Positions 24,290-33,088 of a DNA stretch of 36,128 nucleotides are shown here, one piece after another (within the stretch, counting starts at the first letter, position 1; each line of letters starts with the position of its first letter). A model generated the notes under the pieces. The model was not told the origin of the DNA and did no database searches. It saw only the letters and a list, made by a program, of their open reading frames with translations. This DNA is from Gemmatimonadaceae bacterium (GTDB lineage: Bacteria > Gemmatimonadota > Gemmatimonadetes > Gemmatimonadales > Gemmatimonadaceae), in assembly GCA_025450035.1 (NCBI GenBank), contig JANWIF010000114.1, forward strand, positions 1-36,128, written 5' to 3'. Both the position numbers and the translations under genes were made by a program.

Positions 24290-25620
24290 GGTGCGGCGGC
24301 GGTGAGATCGAGTTCGGCGCGCCACTCGTCCATGGCATTCAGCGCACGCTCGGCCAACAGCTCGCGTTTGCGGCGCTTGTCGCGCACGCGCACAGCGAGG
24401 TCGTCGAGCAGTCCGAAGTTGGCGTTCATCGGTTGAAAATGCTCCGGGTTCGCTTCGCGCAGGTATCGGTAGAGCGCACCGATCATGGTGGAAGGGGGCG
24501 GCAGCACCGGAAGGAGACCGTCGGTTAGGCGGGCCATGTTGATGCCGGCCACCAGGCCGGTGGCGCTGCTGTCCGTGTACCCCTCGACACCTGTGATCTG
24601 GCCGGCGAAAAGCAGGCTGGCATCATCGCGCAAGGAGAGATGCGGCGACAGAGCGGCGGGTGTGTTGAGGTACGAGTTGCGATGGATCGATCCGAAGCGC
24701 AAGAACTCCGCCTCGGCGAGCCCGGGAATGAGGTGGATCACACGCTGTTGGTCGGGGATGCGGAGGCGTGTCTGGAAGCCCACCAGGTTCCACATGCGAC
24801 CCGCACGGTCTTCCTGGCGGAGCTGGACAACGGCAAACGGATCGCGCCCGGTGCGAGGATCGGGTAACCCGACAGGCTTGAGCGGTCCGAAGCGCAGCGT
24901 TTCGCGCCCACGCTGGGCCATGACCTCGACCGGCATGCATCCCTCGAAATGGGGGGCTTCATCGAAGTCATGCGCGTGGTATTGATCGGCGGCGAGAAGG
25001 GCATCGATGAACGTCTCGTACTCGTCGCGGGTGAGGGGGCAGTTGAGGTACGCACCGCTCACGCCGCTGTCCTCCATGGTCTCTTTGTCGTAGCGGGAGG
25101 CGCGGTAGACAACAGTGTCGTCGATCGAGTCGCGCGCGATGACGGGCGCGATCGCATCGTAGAACGCCAGCGCCGCTACGCCTAACCGGGCGCGGATCGC
25201 CGCAGCAAGGCGATCGGAGGTCAGCGGTCCGGTAGCCACGATTCCAGGTGATGGCAGTTCAGTCACCTCTCCCCGTTGGACATGGATGCGCGGATGCCCG
25301 GTGATGCGTTCGGTGATCGCGGCGGAAAACACGTCGCGATCGACGGTGAGCGCCGAGCCACCCGGTATGCGAGCGCTATCGGCCGCCCAGAGAATGATTG
25401 AGCCGAGCCGGCGCATCTCGACTTTGAGAAGTCCGTGCGCATTGGAGAGCTCGGTGCTCTTGAACGTGTTCGAGCACACCAGCTCCGCCAGACGATCAGT
25501 CTTGTGCGCCGGGGTAGGCGCCGACGGGCGCATCTCGAGGAGCGCGACATCGTGCCCGCGTTCGGCGAGTTGCCACGCTGCTTCGGCGCCAGCGAGGCCG
25601 CCGCCGACGATTGTGATCAT
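24286..25620 (-). CDS. trmFO: Folate-dependent tRNA (uracil-54-C5)-methyltransferase
   Basis: This 444-residue flavoprotein makes m5U54 in the T-loop of tRNA using methylene-tetrahydrofolate and FAD. The dinucleotide loop GGGLAGAEAAWQLAERG is at 6-22, followed by the family blocks HKTDRLAELVCSNTFKS (39-55, with Cys49) and HFEGCMPVEVMAQRGRETLRFGPLKPVGL (second conserved Cys). The C-terminus contains FAGQITGVEGYTDSSATGL. It lies 53 bp after topA and overlaps xerC by 4 bp; the topA-trmFO-xerC-hslVU order is familiar from Firmicutes and other phyla. Confidence 0.96.
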
Positions 25621-25673
25621 GACCGCAAGCTAGCGACGCCCCGCGCATGTGGCGAGGCATCGCGCGACAGGCC

Positions 25674-28148
25674 TCAGCTGGCCACTACCGCCGGTTCCGG
25701 AAGGGGTGCGACATCCCATTCATTCGCGCATTTCAGGCACTTCCGGAAGTCACCGCGCGCCTTGGAGGACTTCATTTCTGCGCCAACGAAGCCACATTCC
25801 GGGCACTGTTCGAGGACGGGTTTGTTCCAGGCAACGAAGTCGCACTTCGGGTGATTGACGCATCCATAGAATGCGCGTCCGCCACGTTTCGAGCGCAGCT
25901 GAATGATGTCACCGCCATCCTTCGGACACTTGATGCCGGTGGGAAGAGCGCGAGTACCGCGACATTTGGGAAAGCGGCTGCAGCCTAGGAACTCGCCGGA
26001 TCGGCCGTGACGAATGACCATTCGAGCTCCGCACTCATGACAGATCTCGTCGGTGAGCACGGCGGGCTTCCGATCGCGGCCGAGCGGTTTGGTATAGTCG
26101 CACGCTGGCCGGTGTTCGCAGGCCAGATAGGGGCCGAAGATCCCGCCCTTTGGTACCAAGCGCCCGCCGTCCTTTGGGCAGCGTTCCTTATCGATGCCGG
26201 ACAAGTCATGCGCGCGGGCGATGAGGTCTTCGATGTTCGCCTTATCGAGCGACGCCGCGAACGGGCCGTAGAACGCTTCGAGTACGCCTCGCCATCCCAG
26301 CTCGCCCTCTTCGATCTTGTCGAGCTCCCCCTCCATGTTGGAAGTGAACGCGACATTGAAGATGTCGGGAAACTGGTAGACCATGATCTTGGCCACCGTC
26401 TCGCCTAACGGAGTGGGCGTGAACCGGCGCTGCTCGAGGGTGACGTAGTGGCGGTCGACGAGCACGGAGATGATGGACGCATATGTGGACGGCCGGCCGA
26501 TGCCGAGCCGCTCGAGTTCCTTCACGAGGCTGGCCTCGCTGAAGCGCGGCGGCGGTTCGGTGAAGTGCTGGTGCGGCGTGATCTCCTTGACCGGGACGTT
26601 CTCGTTGACTTCGAGTACCGGGAGCGCCTGCTCGTCCTCGAGCGCGCGCCCTTCGCCCTCTTCATGCGTCTCGCGATACAGGGCAAGGAACCCGTCAAAC
26701 TTGATGACGCTTCCGGTCGACCTGAACAGGTATCGGTGGAGATCGAAGTCTACTGTGGTAGTATCGAAAACGGCGGGCGCCATTTGCGACGCCATAAACC
26801 GTTTCCACACCAACTCGTACAGCTTGAACTGGTCGCTCGTAAGGAACTTGCGGACCTGATCGGGGCGCCGTGATGGGTCAGTGGGACGGACAGCCTCATG
26901 CGCATCCTGCGCGTTGGCTTGCTGGGTTTTTCCGTAGAGCTGAGGTGTGGGTGCCAGGTGGTCTTTGCCGAACAACCCCGTTAGGACTTCCCGCGCCTGC
27001 ACGGCAGCGCTCTCAGCCAGGCGCGTGGAGTCTGTGCGCATGTACGTGATGAGTCCGACGGCACCGTCGGGACCGAGTTCGATTCCTTCGTAAAGGTCCT
27101 GCGCAACGCGCATGGTGCGTTTGGAACCGAATCCCAGTTTCTTGGCCGCTTCCTGCTGGATTGTACTCGTGGTAAATGGCGGTGACGGATTTTTCCGGCG
27201 CTCTCGTCGGCGAACGTCGCTCACGGGGAAAATGTCACGGCGATCGAGGTCGGCGAGGATGGCGCGCGCGACCTGCTCGCTGCCAATCTCCGTTTTCTTT
27301 CCATCGACCTGGTGCAGCTTAGCCGTGAAGCGCTGGCCATTCTTTTCGAGCACCGCTTCGATAGACCAGTACTCAACGGGCTTGAACGCACGTATCTCGC
27401 GTTCGCGTTCGACAATGAGGCGAAGGGCGACGGTTTGCACGCGCCCAGCGGACAGTCCCTTCTTTACGGTTTTCCAGAGTAGCGGGCTGGCTTTGTAACC
27501 AACGAGCCTATCGAGAACGCGTCGCGCCTGCTGAGCCTCGACTTTTCGCTCGTCGATGGCTGTGGCGTGTTGGATGGCGCTCTGGACGGCGTCACGCGTG
27601 ATCTCATGAAACATCACGCGACGAATTGGTGCGCCTCCCTTTTGCTTGATCGTTTCGGCGACGTGCCACGCGATGGCTTCTCCCTCACGATCAGGGTCAG
27701 TGGCCAGAAAGACACGATCGGCGACCTTGGCTGCGCTCTTCAGGTCGGAGAGTGTCTTTTCTTTGCCAGGCACGGTGACGTAGGTGGGATTGAAGCCATG
27801 GTCAACGTCGATGCCCAGACCCTTTTCCGGGAGGTCGCGCACGTGGCCCACAGTGGCGCGGACCCGATAACTGGGGCCGAGGTACTTGCCAATGGTGCGC
27901 GCTTTGGCGGGCGACTCGACTATGACCAGCGACTTGCCGGTTATCGAAGCGATGTCGAGGGGCTCGTCAGTGTACGCGCGGCGCGACGACCGACCGGTAC
28001 CGGTGCTGGCGCGCGTGCCGCCGCGAGCGGAGCGCCCGTTGCGCGGATATTCCACAGCCGTCTTGGTTAGCTTGACGGCGGCGGCCTTCTTGCGCGTGGG
28101 CGACTTCTTTGCGGCCCGAGTTTTTCTGGAGTTCTTCTTAGCGGCCAT
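25674..28148 (-). CDS. topA: DNA topoisomerase I
   Basis: This 824-residue type IA topoisomerase relaxes negative supercoils. The Toprim domain (72-185) has IVESPAKARTI and DPDRE (151-155); the catalytic tyrosine is Y369 in TYMRTDSTRL. The C-terminus carries four Cys4 zinc-ribbon-like modules, beginning near residue 665 (CPKDGGRLV, CHECGARMVIRHG, CPKDGGDIIQL, CPECGFVGAEM). The first about 65 residues are a Lys/Arg/Ala-rich, histone-like tail not present in E. coli TopA, perhaps for non-specific DNA binding. The start ATG at 28148 is 4 bp after the DUF494-like gene. Confidence 0.97.
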   Translation of the reverse strand: MAAKKNSRKTRAAKKSPTRKKAAAVKLTKTAVEYPRNGRSARGGTRASTGTGRSSRRAYTDEPLDIASITGKSLVIVESPAKARTIGKYLGPSYRVRATVGHVRDLPEKGLGIDVDHGFNPTYVTVPGKEKTLSDLKSAAKVADRVFLATDPDREGEAIAWHVAETIKQKGGAPIRRVMFHEITRDAVQSAIQHATAIDERKVEAQQARRVLDRLVGYKASPLLWKTVKKGLSAGRVQTVALRLIVEREREIRAFKPVEYWSIEAVLEKNGQRFTAKLHQVDGKKTEIGSEQVARAILADLDRRDIFPVSDVRRRERRKNPSPPFTTSTIQQEAAKKLGFGSKRTMRVAQDLYEGIELGPDGAVGLITYMRTDSTRLAESAAVQAREVLTGLFGKDHLAPTPQLYGKTQQANAQDAHEAVRPTDPSRRPDQVRKFLTSDQFKLYELVWKRFMASQMAPAVFDTTTVDFDLHRYLFRSTGSVIKFDGFLALYRETHEEGEGRALEDEQALPVLEVNENVPVKEITPHQHFTEPPPRFSEASLVKELERLGIGRPSTYASIISVLVDRHYVTLEQRRFTPTPLGETVAKIMVYQFPDIFNVAFTSNMEGELDKIEEGELGWRGVLEAFYGPFAASLDKANIEDLIARAHDLSGIDKERCPKDGGRLVPKGGIFGPYLACEHRPACDYTKPLGRDRKPAVLTDEICHECGARMVIRHGRSGEFLGCSRFPKCRGTRALPTGIKCPKDGGDIIQLRSKRGGRAFYGCVNHPKCDFVAWNKPVLEQCPECGFVGAEMKSSKARGDFRKCLKCANEWDVAPLPEPAVVAS

Positions 28149-28152
28149 GAGT

Positions 28153-28389
28153 TTAGTGCACCGTCACGTTGTCGCCACCGAGACCGTCGTCTACGTAGCC
28201 CGCGCCTTCCATGAGGACGCGCAAGTCATCGAGGGCGATTCGGCCGTCGATTTGCGTCAAGGCACGCTCGATAACGTGTTCCAGCTCAGCGGCATTCAGC
28301 ATACCGGAGCCGGTCATTGATATGAGATGACCCCACGCTTCGGGGGCAAATCGACCCCGCTCGTGGGGGCCAAGGACGCGAAAAGTCAT
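28153..28389 (-). CDS. Short DUF494/Smg-like protein
   Basis: This is a 78-residue protein. FRVLGPHERGRFAPEAWGHLISMTGSGMLNAAELEHVIERAL followed by GRIALDDLRVLM resembles the C-terminal half of Smg/DUF494 proteins, which also sit next to topA or dprA genes. Function is unknown. The N-terminal half of the family is absent, so this is a reduced form; no frame upstream supplies it. AGGTGAGATC before the ATG can serve as ribosome binding site. It lies 4 bp before topA and is very likely co-transcribed. Upstream, 28390-28554 holds only weak promoter-like sequence. Confidence 0.72.
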   Translation of the reverse strand: MTFRVLGPHERGRFAPEAWGHLISMTGSGMLNAAELEHVIERALTQIDGRIALDDLRVLMEGAGYVDDGLGGDNVTVH

Positions 28390-28554
28390 GATCTCACCTA
28401 CTCTCCGGCAACGCCGGTTGGTCGTGTTCCAATATGAAACGGGTACTAAGAGGAGCCGTCAGCGAAATCGCGCCTGTGTGAGCCTTTGCTGGCTCAGAGC
28501 GAGCAACGCTTGCTGATCTTGACCGCGGGCTCGGTGGGCTGATGCAAATGCGCG

Positions 28555-29148
28555 CTAAACGTATTCATCGGCAGAGCCCAGTACAAGTCGTGCCAGCGCG
28601 TCTGCAAGTGCTTCTACACCAACAACATTTGCATCAATTACCCAGTCAGCGAGGCTGTATGCCGCCTCACGCTCACTCAGTAGCCTAGCGAGCTCAGCAG
28701 CCGGATCCGCTGTCGTGAGCAGTGGGCGCACCGCCATTCGCTTCCCCATCCTTAGTATTGCGACTTCCGGGGTGACCCGCAGGTAAATCATACGCGCTGG
28801 GGGACGCAAAAGTGCCAAGGCACCAGGAACAGTGATCCAGCCGCCGCCTGGTGCCAAAATGGCACCAGGCGTGCCGACAAGCTCCTGAGTGATGTCGAGC
28901 TCGATGTCGCGGAAGTGTGGTTCGCCGTGGTCGCGAAAGATATCGGCGATACTCTTGCCCGCTCGGCGTTCTATCTCCCTGTCGAAATCGATGAACGGAC
29001 GACCGAGTCGATGGGCCATGCGGCGTCCGGCGGTGGACTTGCCGGATCCCGGGAGCCCCACGAGGATAACGTGGCGCTGACGTTCGGGGGGTGGAAGGAC
29101 AGGTGGGGGAAGCGTGGTAGTTGACAGGAAACGAGAGACAGGAGTCAA
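28555..29148 (-). CDS. aroK: Shikimate kinase
   Basis: This 197-residue enzyme phosphorylates shikimate in aromatic amino acid synthesis. The P-loop GLPGSGKS (residues 31-38), the shikimate-binding DFDREIE and FRDIE segments, the GGGW motif in LAPGGGWI and the lid region MAVRPLL are all present. The TTG start at 29148 overlaps the aroC stop (TTGA); the first 25 residues are Pro/Thr-rich and not part of the domain, so a later start is possible. Coupled to aroC, the next-to-next enzyme of the pathway. Confidence 0.94.
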   Translation of the reverse strand: MTPVSRFLSTTTLPPPVLPPPERQRHVILVGLPGSGKSTAGRRMAHRLGRPFIDFDREIERRAGKSIADIFRDHGEPHFRDIELDITQELVGTPGAILAPGGGWITVPGALALLRPPARMIYLRVTPEVAILRMGKRMAVRPLLTTADPAAELARLLSEREAAYSLADWVIDANVVGVEALADALARLVLGSADEYV

Positions 29149-30347
29149 GAGGCCGCAGGCGACGTGATGCGCGTGGCGATCGCACCGATGTATGAATCGT
29201 AGTTGCGACGCATTTCACGCAGCGAATCGCCGCCGAATTTCTCGACGAACGCTTGGGCGACTACGAACGCGAGCATCGCCTCGGCGATGACACCTAGTGC
29301 TGGAACGGCCGTGACATCGCTTCGCTCGGCCACCGCGACTGCCGTCTCACCAGTCGCCACATCAACGGTGGTTAGCGGGCGCATGAGGGTGCTGATCGGT
29401 TTCATCCCCACGCGGATCATAAGTGGCTCGCCCGTGGTGATGCCTCCCTCGAGTCCGCCCGCGCGGTTAGTGCGGCGGCGGACATTGCCCGTCAGGGGCG
29501 AGGCAGGTGCAGGATCGATTTCATCGTGCGCTTCAGCACCTGTGCGACGGGCCGCCTCGAAGCCCAACCCGATTTCCACTGCCTTTACCGCAGGGATCGA
29601 CATCATTGCCGCCGCGATCCGGCCGTCGAGCTTTCGGTCCCAGGACACGTGGGATCCCAGTCCAACCGGAGCACCGTCGCAGATCACCTCGCAGATTCCG
29701 CCCAGGGTATTACCCTCGCGTTTGATCGCGTCGATGCGTTCTATGATGAGTGCATCCGACGCCGGATCGAGCGTGCGCAGCGGCGACGCGTCGGCGAGGG
29801 CATTGACATCGTCGGGAAACGCCGTTGGGCGGGGAACGTCGATGCCACCGAGATGCACGACGTGGCTCGCGATGCGGACCCCGAAGTGTTTGAGCAGAGT
29901 TCGACAGATCGCTCCGGCTGAAACGCGCGCGGTAGTTTCGCGCGCCGACGCGCGCTCGAGGATGTCTCGCGCATCGGAGCGATCGTACTTGAGCATCCCT
30001 GACAGGTCGGCGTGGCCGGGGCGCGGCCGCGTGACAGCGCGGCGCCGTAATTCCGGGTCGCCCTCGCGGAGTGCCGGATCCATGATCTCCTGCCAGTTTT
30101 TCCAGTCGCGGTTGGCAACCAGCATTGCAATCGGCGACCCGAGCGTTTCGCCGGCGCGAAGCCCGGAGAGGAACTCGACTGCATCCTTCTCGATCTGCAT
30201 ACGGCGTCCACGGCCGTAACCCAACTGGCGCCGGGCGAGGTCGTGGTCAACGTCAGCCGCGACGAGTGGTAAGCCAGCGGGCACGCCCTCGAGGATGCAG
30301 ACAAGCGCCTGGCCGTGGGATTCACCGGCGGTGGTGAAGCGGAGCAA
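29145..30347 (-). CDS. aroC: Chorismate synthase
   Basis: This 400-residue FMN-dependent enzyme converts EPSP to chorismate. It opens with LRFTTAGESHGQALVCILEG, has GRGRRMQIEKDAVEFLSG, TRPRPGHADLSGMLKY, the ARETTARVSAGAI motif, and NRAGGLEGGITTGEPL with MKPISTL. The TTG at 30347 is chosen since it places the family-typical start (xLRFTTAGESHG); upstream codons run into the terminator hairpin. Its ribosome binding site is weak. The stop overlaps aroK by 4 bp. Confidence 0.96.
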   Translation of the reverse strand: MLRFTTAGESHGQALVCILEGVPAGLPLVAADVDHDLARRQLGYGRGRRMQIEKDAVEFLSGLRAGETLGSPIAMLVANRDWKNWQEIMDPALREGDPELRRRAVTRPRPGHADLSGMLKYDRSDARDILERASARETTARVSAGAICRTLLKHFGVRIASHVVHLGGIDVPRPTAFPDDVNALADASPLRTLDPASDALIIERIDAIKREGNTLGGICEVICDGAPVGLGSHVSWDRKLDGRIAAAMMSIPAVKAVEIGLGFEAARRTGAEAHDEIDPAPASPLTGNVRRRTNRAGGLEGGITTGEPLMIRVGMKPISTLMRPLTTVDVATGETAVAVAERSDVTAVPALGVIAEAMLAFVVAQAFVEKFGGDSLREMRRNYDSYIGAIATRITSPAAS

Positions 30348-30402
30348 AAGAAATCCAGCCAGTGCCAGAGAAGGTGGACACAACGTGAGTGACCGTTCGC
30401 GT

Positions 30403-30431
30403 GAAATAGCGACCGGCCAGAGGCAGCGCAA
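30403..30431 (-). promoter_or_regulatory. Predicted promoter of aroC-aroK
   Basis: On the minus strand TTGCGC (30431-30426) and TATTTC (30408-30403) are 17 bp apart, directly after the terminator hairpin. This would give a leader of about 50 nt. Confidence 0.35.
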
Positions 30432-30432
30432 C

Positions 30433-30480
30433 AAACCCAGAGGCGTGGCAGCATGGGAATGCTACCACGCCTCTGGGTTT
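30433..30480 (-). terminator. Strong terminator hairpin downstream of the pilOPQ-lipoprotein genes
   Basis: Two 22-nt arms starting AAACCCAGAGGCGTGG pair around a GGGA loop with a single wobble position. T-rich ends flank both sides (TTTGTTG on minus, TTTT on plus), so it could work in both directions. It lies about 100 bp after the lipoprotein stop and before the aroC promoter. Confidence 0.85.
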
Positions 30481-30582
30481 TCACGCAATCACGCATCCGG
30501 GCAGTCATGCGGGGAACGCGGAATCACGTCAGGCCGACATCGCGCTCGAGGGTACGAATCGAGTCGCGATAGTGGAATGTGG

Positions 30583-33075
30583 CTACGAATTGGGGCAGCT
30601 GCTCGCTAGTTGGGCCTGTGTCACAGTGACGATCACGACGCCGAATGCGGTAGCACCGACGAGGACGATGTTTCCTGCCCCATCCTTGGCCGCCTTGATG
30701 GGGCCAATGATCGGATCCCGAGTGGGGAGGATCATGCAGCGGTTGAAGTGGTATGTGTCGTAGACTTCGATCTGTGGTGACGTAGATGCGGCGAAGGCCA
30801 TTCTGGTGCCGGAGACCGATTGAATACCGGCATTATCGGGATGAAAATCGAGTCCGGAATTACCGCCCGTCGTCGCCAACAGACCCTGCTGTCGCAGCGT
30901 CCGATCCACGAGATAGGTTGAATCCCCTCGAATAGCGGCAAGTTCACCGTCGAAGTTGATGGCGACGCCGCCGACGCGAGCGAAGGCGTTTGCAATGAAA
31001 TCCGACACATCGACTGGTCGCGACACACCATTGTCAATCACAGGAACCGGGAGCGGCACTACCGATCCGGTGGAACTCACGTAGGTGGTCTGGAATCCAG
31101 CCGTGACATCGTACATGATGGCTCGACTGCCGAGGATTGCACCGCCTTCGCCGACGATGACACGCCTAAAATTGCCGGAGTTACGCACGAAGGTCGTGTC
31201 GCGGAAGGCGAGTTGATTGACCTGAACGACCACCGAGAATCCGATGGTATCGCCGGGGGCTGGTTGCCGCTGGCGGAACGGCACCAGGTCGACCTCAGCG
31301 CCAACTCCCTGTGCGGCGAGTCGCGTGACCTTTAGCGTGTCACTGGAGCCCTGCGCCTGGCCCATCGCCTGTTCGAAGAAGAAGTGCGACGTGCGGTTGG
31401 TCAGATCCTCCCAGCGCACGGTGCCCTGGTTGGCGAAGGGTGTCGACTGGCCGGCCGTAGGTGTGGTGGAGTACACCATAATGACGTCGCCGCACGGGGC
31501 TGGACCAACGGCTGGTCCCGCGCATGTCGTGGCGAGGTATTGTGGCCGGTCGCTGAAGTCGTAGCGCGTGTCCTGTTCAATGATCTGGCCGGTCTTGGAA
31601 TCCGTGGTCGAGGTCACTGTCGCTGGCACGATGTTAGGCAATGGGTACCGATACACTTCCTGATCGGCATTGGCGTGGACATTCACGTAGCTGACGAGGG
31701 TCGCGCCGGAGTTCGCCACGAGAATGGTGTCGCCGCTGGTACCGTTTCGATCGCGAGGCCATGCCGCCAGTCCCCAGGGCTGCGATCCTACGCTGATGGG
31801 CGTCTGGAACGCTGAGTCGGCGAGGTCAAAAACCTCGAGGGTATTGCGTTGAATGTTGCTCAGGTACAGTCGGTTGGTCCCCGCGTGATACAGCGCGTCG
31901 GCGATGACGCCCCCGTCGGGGATGTTTCGCGTGAGTCCCGCCACAACTGTGACCGTGTCACCGCGTTGCGTTACGCCATCACTGAGCAGCGCGTAGGCAC
32001 GCGTGCCACTGTTGTTAGTCGCGAATCCAAACACCTGCACGCTCTTGGGGAACGTGTTGATGTTCAGCCCCAGCTTGAACGTGTGCAGGGCGGAGCTGAC
32101 GCTACCGGTCACCTGGAAGGAGTCGGCGGCGAAGAAGGTAGCCGGGTCACTGGGAAGGTTACGGACTTCATATCCCAGCCAGTGAATGCCAGCGCGGTCG
32201 TGCGCGCTGACGTGCATGGTGTCCGTGACTTCGAGACGGGACGTCACGCCGAAATCGACCACGGGAACGGTGTTGCCGGAGGCTGAGTTGGAGACGACAA
32301 CGTTCACCGGTACGCCGAGTACGCGGTGGCTGAGGGAGTCCAGTAGGAACGGCGTGAGGGTGAGTGTACCGGTGGTTGCGCCGACGAGGTTAACCGACGT
32401 GTCCACGGCCACTGAGTCTTTGAGCGGCGAGGCGTAGAGCACGGAATCGGTGTGCGGTGTCGCAAAGACGCCGCTGGCGATGAATCCGAGCGCCTTCACC
32501 ATGCTGGGGCTTTTGCCGCTGAGGGAGACGGCCATGGTAAAGCCGACGACAGCGGTGTCGTTGGGGTGCGGATTGGTGATGACGGCAACGGATGGCGACT
32601 GGTTGCCGGTGCCGATGTATGCGGTGTCGGACCGCGATACGTTATGCGCGCCGTCCAGCGCCGATGCAATGATCGTGACTGTGGTGCCCGGGGGTACGCT
32701 GGAAGGAATCGGTACGACGTACGGCAGCGTGACCGAGGTAACCGCCGTGCTGAATGTCGTGTCGAAGGTTCCGCTGATGCCGGGTCCCGCGACGCTGACG
32801 CGAACGACGAGGAGTCCGAGGTTGTCCGTCGCCAGGACGTTGAAGGCGATGACGGAATCGGAGGCCGGCGCGGACGACGTGATGGTTACGACTGGAGGAG
32901 TTGTGTCGGACAGTATGGCTCCGCCGGCAGGCGTGCCGTCGGCGCAAGCCGCAATGAGCGCGACGACAGCGACCCCAAGCACGCAGCCGGCGAGCCGGGA
33001 CGCTAGGCTTGGCGCGGCATTTCGCGCCTTCGTGGTGATGTTGCGCGCCAGGTGGCGCGTCATGGTCCGCGTCAT
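30583..33075 (-). CDS. Predicted lipoprotein with Ig-like repeats and beta-propeller region
   Basis: This protein of about 830 residues has a basic N-terminus, a hydrophobic stretch and a lipobox-like LIAAC (Cys about residue 44). Residues 55-300 hold Ig-like segments (DTTPPVVTITSSAPASDSVIAFNVLATDN and similar). Residues 370-480 have propeller-like strands (GGVIADALYHAGTNRLYLSNIQRNTLEVFDL, then PWGLAAWPRDRNG, TILVANSGATLVSYVNV). The C-terminus ends with a hydrophobic strand and CPNS. No enzyme motif is seen. It follows pilQ by 13 bp in the same operon, so a surface or pilus-related role is inferred. The ATG at 33075 is chosen; 33063 and an overlap start at 33123 are possible. Confidence 0.75.
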   Translation of the reverse strand: MTRTMTRHLARNITTKARNAAPSLASRLAGCVLGVAVVALIAACADGTPAGGAILSDTTPPVVTITSSAPASDSVIAFNVLATDNLGLLVVRVSVAGPGISGTFDTTFSTAVTSVTLPYVVPIPSSVPPGTTVTIIASALDGAHNVSRSDTAYIGTGNQSPSVAVITNPHPNDTAVVGFTMAVSLSGKSPSMVKALGFIASGVFATPHTDSVLYASPLKDSVAVDTSVNLVGATTGTLTLTPFLLDSLSHRVLGVPVNVVVSNSASGNTVPVVDFGVTSRLEVTDTMHVSAHDRAGIHWLGYEVRNLPSDPATFFAADSFQVTGSVSSALHTFKLGLNINTFPKSVQVFGFATNNSGTRAYALLSDGVTQRGDTVTVVAGLTRNIPDGGVIADALYHAGTNRLYLSNIQRNTLEVFDLADSAFQTPISVGSQPWGLAAWPRDRNGTSGDTILVANSGATLVSYVNVHANADQEVYRYPLPNIVPATVTSTTDSKTGQIIEQDTRYDFSDRPQYLATTCAGPAVGPAPCGDVIMVYSTTPTAGQSTPFANQGTVRWEDLTNRTSHFFFEQAMGQAQGSSDTLKVTRLAAQGVGAEVDLVPFRQRQPAPGDTIGFSVVVQVNQLAFRDTTFVRNSGNFRRVIVGEGGAILGSRAIMYDVTAGFQTTYVSSTGSVVPLPVPVIDNGVSRPVDVSDFIANAFARVGGVAINFDGELAAIRGDSTYLVDRTLRQQGLLATTGGNSGLDFHPDNAGIQSVSGTRMAFAASTSPQIEVYDTYHFNRCMILPTRDPIIGPIKAAKDGAGNIVLVGATAFGVVIVTVTQAQLASSCPNS

Positions 33076-33088
33076 AGATCGCTCTCGG

